The position numbers and the translations under genes are program-made. The notes under the pieces were generated by a model. That model did no database searches, was not told where the DNA came from, and saw only the letters and a list, made by a program, of their open reading frames with translations. From Rhexocercosporidium sp. MPI-PUGE-AT-0058 (Eukaryota; Ascomycota; Leotiomycetes; Helotiales), in NCBI GenBank assembly GCA_020746875.1, contig JAGTJL010000016.1:930001-994000 (forward strand): DNA of 64,000 nucleotides. The letters run 5' to 3'. Shown piece by piece: positions 60,566 to 64,000 of the stretch. The number at the start of each line of letters is the position of its first letter. The first letter of the stretch is position 1.

Positions 60566-61065
60566 AGCTGCTAGCTTCAGTATTATGCTACCTTCTGATC
60601 GTCAGCAATTTTGTCGTCGTTGACGGACTGTTGAGCATTGACTGCCCAAGACAAGGACACAAGAAACAAACATACGATAAGACGGAACAGTAGTAAATTA
60701 AAGTCTCTCGGAGCAGAGAACAACAAATAGACCGCGGTATTAAAGCCCTGTTGTGACCATGAGAAGAAACGGACGTGTAATAAAATACAAGGATTTTAAT
60801 CGCCCCAAGAATATAATATAAGTTGTTAGGCAGCACCGAGGGCTCGCAAGCGCTAAGCTTTGCGCTAAACCTTGATGCCTTCTTTTTATCACATATTTTT
60901 CTCTCTCTCGCGAAGGTGAAGTTATAAAGTTCTCAACTATAAGGTTAATTCTCCTTGTAGTGAATATCGACGTCCGTAAACCACAGTGCCCTGTTCATTC
61001 TGCGACATTCAGTCACTCTTCTCGCCGCAGGGAATTTATCTTTCGTCCCACTTCATCTTCTATTC
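60566..61065. other. intergenic
   Basis: Between the DUF7918 gene start and the end of the Zn2Cys6 gene. No supported frame. Confidence 0.45.
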
Positions 61066-62871
61066 TCAACCCATCGTCCCACTACTACCAAAATTACCCA
61101 TCGGATACACTTCTCCCATCCCAGCCATGCCCTGGAAGTTCGACATGTGCCAAGGATCCAACAGCATATCCCAATTAATATCTAAGCCGTCCAAATCCGC
61201 CGGCGCATTTCCTCGACCTTCACCCATGTCTGCAACTTCTAACATACCCAACTCAAGCCTCTTCTTCCGCATCGAATCTCTCAGCAAGACCTTGGCCGTA
61301 TTAACAGCTTCTTGGGCCATGTGCGTGCCTAATAGTCTAGCGATATTTTCGAGGATACCCATTGCGTTGGCGACGTTAGAGAGACTGTCTGCTGTATCGA
61401 GAGCTAGGAGGACGCAGACGTATTGGAAGACTGTGCATAAGACATTCCACCAGAACTTGTTCTCCTCTGCTAGCCTCAACGCTGCATTGACAGCCACGTT
61501 TCCGATGTCTATCAATTCCAACACGTCTGCTTTGTCGATACTGAGTTTTAGTAGTCGATGATGTCGATATAGGGACATGCACAGATCCGCTTTTGACATT
61601 GATACGAACGGATGCGTGTCAGGTATCTGCTTCGCCTTCTCCAAAGTGCCATGCAGATTGACGTCTTGACCAGCTGTAGCATCTCGCGGGACAAGTTCGA
61701 CGATAGCATGTAGCTGCATGGTCAGGTCGTCTGAAGGAAAACGCGGGACTTTACAAGTGATATTCGAGAGCGTAATGCCTGAGCGGCCATATTCGTAGGA
61801 CACCATCATGTTATTCCTCCAAGCCGTCCAGAAGATCCTCCTTACCAATTCGCAAAGACTCTGGCTTTTCAGAGTGCTTTGTGCGGTCTCAGGTTCCGTG
61901 AGTGCGATCTGGTCAATCTCCATATGTAGACCCGTGGCTTCAGCTAGATGTATAGTGGTACAGCTCGCAAGCCATGCTAGATGAGGTCGCGTCGTTGCTC
62001 TGAGATATAAAGTCCTTAAGATCCACGCAGAAACATGATCGATAGTAGGCTGGAAAGTAGGATCCTCCAGAATGCCTTTCGCATGCAACACCAACTCCGC
62101 TTCTCTAGGACATCCAAGCCTAGCCGAGAAGAATGACCCCAGGGCCGCAACGCCCGCCATAATAGCCTCAAAGATCGACGCTGGACCACTCTGATTCCAG
62201 AATTGCTCTACGTTCTGCATGAAAAACTGCTGGTCGAAGGCAATGAAGAGTGGGTGCACAGTCTCAAAATACACTTCCGCGTATCTCTTGAAATGCTCTC
62301 TTGAGATCAAATCCCGTAGGTCTGCATGAGCACTTCCTTCTTCTTCGAGACGGATACCGCAGTTATATGCGAATGAATGGACGCGGGGTGGATTCGCAGA
62401 CTGGAAGTCAAGACCGAGACTTCGTGGGAAAGCAGTAACGGAATGCAAGCCCATGAACCGCCTCCTCATCGGATCGAGTAATACCAACACAGCTGGGGCC
62501 GCTACAGAAGATCTCGCTGAGCTAGGCGTATCGACCTCTCTAGCAACAGACGGTCTCGCTCCAGGACTATAAGGCCATTCGTGAGTCTGGATTTGAGGTA
62601 GTGTCACGGGACTATTCCTTGGACCTGGACCATTGCGGTTGTTGTTGTTGCTGCTCGACCCCACTTTTTCAACAAACGCAGCAGTCGGACTGTCGTCTGG
62701 TGAGAACTGACATTGATACCCATAAGTCGTGCACATGGAGCAAGGGAATTCGTTGTCACATTTGCGTTTGCGTTGACGGCAGGGTAAGCAGGCTTTTCGT
62801 GCTCGTTGGCGCTTGCGAGGCGGTTCTTCAGCATGGGGGTGCGGGTGCGGTGATGGATTTGATGTCGACAT
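61066..62871 (-). CDS. Zn2Cys6 transcription factor with fungal-trans middle domain
   Basis: Single exon of 601 residues. The binuclear zinc cluster is at residues 24-56: KACLPCRQRKRKCDNEFPCSMC..YGYQC, with the six cysteines spaced as in Gal4-type factors and a basic lead-in (RKRQRARK). From about residue 170 the fungal-specific transcription-factor middle domain follows: HFKRYAEVYFETVHPLFIAFD, SIFEAIMAGVAALGSFFS, STLKSQSLCELVRRIFWTAWR and SYEYGRSGITLSN. The C-terminal third carries LFKL-like amphipathic helices and ends GMGEVYPMGNFGSSGTMG. No target pathway can be deduced. It faces away from the MFS transporter gene across 496 bp, so a regulatory link is possible but unproven. Confidence 0.92.
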   Translation of the reverse strand: MSTSNPSPHPHPHAEEPPRKRQRARKACLPCRQRKRKCDNEFPCSMCTTYGYQCQFSPDDSPTAAFVEKVGSSSNNNNRNGPGPRNSPVTLPQIQTHEWPYSPGARPSVAREVDTPSSARSSVAAPAVLVLLDPMRRRFMGLHSVTAFPRSLGLDFQSANPPRVHSFAYNCGIRLEEEGSAHADLRDLISREHFKRYAEVYFETVHPLFIAFDQQFFMQNVEQFWNQSGPASIFEAIMAGVAALGSFFSARLGCPREAELVLHAKGILEDPTFQPTIDHVSAWILRTLYLRATTRPHLAWLASCTTIHLAEATGLHMEIDQIALTEPETAQSTLKSQSLCELVRRIFWTAWRNNMMVSYEYGRSGITLSNITCKVPRFPSDDLTMQLHAIVELVPRDATAGQDVNLHGTLEKAKQIPDTHPFVSMSKADLCMSLYRHHRLLKLSIDKADVLELIDIGNVAVNAALRLAEENKFWWNVLCTVFQYVCVLLALDTADSLSNVANAMGILENIARLLGTHMAQEAVNTAKVLLRDSMRKKRLELGMLEVADMGEGRGNAPADLDGLDINWDMLLDPWHMSNFQGMAGMGEVYPMGNFGSSGTMG

Positions 62872-63367
62872 TACGACTTGTCTTTGGTAAGTGACTCTTG
62901 ATCTGTATTGTTTGTAAGAAAGCTATTTATGGATGTGGAGATGTTGTGCGAGATACATTAAGTTGATGCATGTGGCTTTGAGTTCGAGATGCAAATCTTC
63001 GACGGCTAATGTTTGGCGAGGAGAAATCTCGGCTGTTCCATCATCGATTGTTCAGGGGGCGAACCCGCGCTAGTGAGATCCACTAAAACTCTACTTCCTG
63101 TACATCGGAATCTCGAATGTTGAGTGACTTTTAGGACTCAGTTGACTAGACCGAGTCCTCAATAAGTCCACAAGGTATGAAAAGTTTGATCCGAGTTGTT
63201 TTTAGAAGTTCTTGGCATAATTTTCTACTATGTTTATCCACGGATCATATCCACATGGTTAGCGAGCAGCATGTCAATAAGTACGACAAAGCTCGGAGCA
63301 AGTTTGTTCCAAGCTGGTTGTTCGCAGTCTTTTTCCTTCGAGGCGCAAACACTATTTTATTGACATA
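62872..63367. other. intergenic between Zn2Cys6 and MFS genes
   Basis: Upstream of the regulator and downstream of the transporter, both on the minus strand. No supported frame. Confidence 0.45.
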
Positions 63368-64000
63368 TTAAGTCCCACCCCCTTTAGCAACTCTCCTCCT
63401 CTCCCTTAATTGACTCCCCCCAAAAAGCACTGAAACACAAATCCCCAACCCTGCAAGCCCAATCCCCATATACCACGCCCCCCTGTACCCCCCAAGAAGA
63501 TGCTCACCACCCTTATTAACCTTGCTTTCGATAGTGCCTGCAAAGCCTAATCCGATGCTAACCGAGTAGTTAATAACCGTATTCACCAAACTCGCTGCCA
63601 CGCCCTGATGTTCCTTGCGCATATGATCACTCAGCAGTATCGTCGCAGCTGGGAAACTCATGTCCATCCCCCAAGGCATGATGCAAATAGAGATGAAGGT
63701 CTGCGCCCAGTATGTTTGGTTTACTGGAGCAGTAGCGATTAGGACAAGACCTGTGGTGAAGGCTGTCATTGCAACCATCATGACAATCGAGGGCCCAACA
63801 CGGTGCAAAATATGTCCTGTAGTGAGCGCAGCTGCTAACCCGGAGAATGCACAAGGTATGAACTGTGCGCTGGCGAGGAGAGGTGAGGTATTTCGTAGTT
63901 CTTCGAGGAATTGCCAGCTATAAAAGACCCAGATACCGAAACTGCTCCAGCCAGCTGCCATACACCCCAGCACAAACGCAGTATCTTTCGTCAACGCTTC
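63368..64000 (-). CDS. MFS transporter, C-terminal part (continues past window end)
   Basis: Partial gene; its reading frame is open to the last base and the N-terminal half lies outside. The visible 210 residues contain about six membrane helices: FVLGCMAAGWSSFGIWVFYSW, SAQFIPCAFSGLAAALTTGHIL, GPSIVMMVAMTAFTTGLVLIA, TFISICIMPWGMDMSFPAATILL, LVNTVINYSVSIGLGFAGTI and AWYMGIGLAGLGICVSVLFGG. This is the second half of a 14-helix (DHA2-like) drug/H+ antiporter by pattern, with a short basic tail ending in VAKGGGT. Substrate unknown. Its neighbour, the Zn2Cys6 factor, could regulate it. Confidence 0.85.
   Translation of the reverse strand, partial: EALTKDTAFVLGCMAAGWSSFGIWVFYSWQFLEELRNTSPLLASAQFIPCAFSGLAAALTTGHILHRVGPSIVMMVAMTAFTTGLVLIATAPVNQTYWAQTFISICIMPWGMDMSFPAATILLSDHMRKEHQGVAASLVNTVINYSVSIGLGFAGTIESKVNKGGEHLLGGYRGAWYMGIGLAGLGICVSVLFGGSQLRERRRVAKGGGT

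Overview
The window comes from a filamentous ascomycete (Pezizomycotina). Coding genes carry short introns of about 45-120 bp with GTRNGT donors, CTRAY branch points and YAG acceptors. The protein families are fungal: 2EXR, WSC-copper radical oxidase, Zn2Cys6, Sfp1, DUF7918 and LaeA-like methyltransferases. The mix of 2EXR and DUF7918 proteins suggests a leotiomycete, but this is inference only. No tRNA, rRNA or CRISPR was recognised.

Left half (about 1-34 kb), accessory in character. It holds two 2EXR-domain genes, a repetitive-exon gene candidate, a secreted/membrane protein with a C-terminal transmembrane helix, and a 171-bp mariner-type MITE. These are followed by a very large wall-anchored glyoxal oxidase with five WSC domains, an ACC deaminase-like gene, an ankyrin-repeat gene and a flavin monooxygenase with an NTF2-like leader. 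Next come an aminoglycoside-phosphotransferase-like kinase, a type II membrane protein, a divergent pair of SAM methyltransferases (a COMT-type O-methyltransferase and a LaeA-like enzyme), and an unknown three-exon gene. Five of these genes need a +1 base correction to read through, always in the same direction.

Middle (34.6-35.6 kb): a very AT-rich, stop-riddled block that looks like a RIP-degraded transposon. It abuts the first of three DUF7918 paralogues.

Right half (36-64 kb), conserved core genes: an Sfp1-type split zinc-finger regulator, the respiratory supercomplex factor Rcf2, a kelch protein, the tRNA dihydrouridine synthase Dus3 and a BAP31/Yet-like ER protein. Two more DUF7918 genes, a Zn2Cys6 regulator and the end of an MFS transporter follow. 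All of these read cleanly.

The observation I rate highest is that all three DUF7918 paralogues, although their tails differ, keep a hydrophobic-acidic motif (IDLT/IS plus D/E run) near or at the C-terminus that looks like a SUMO-interaction motif. This suggests a small local family of nuclear SUMO-reading proteins.
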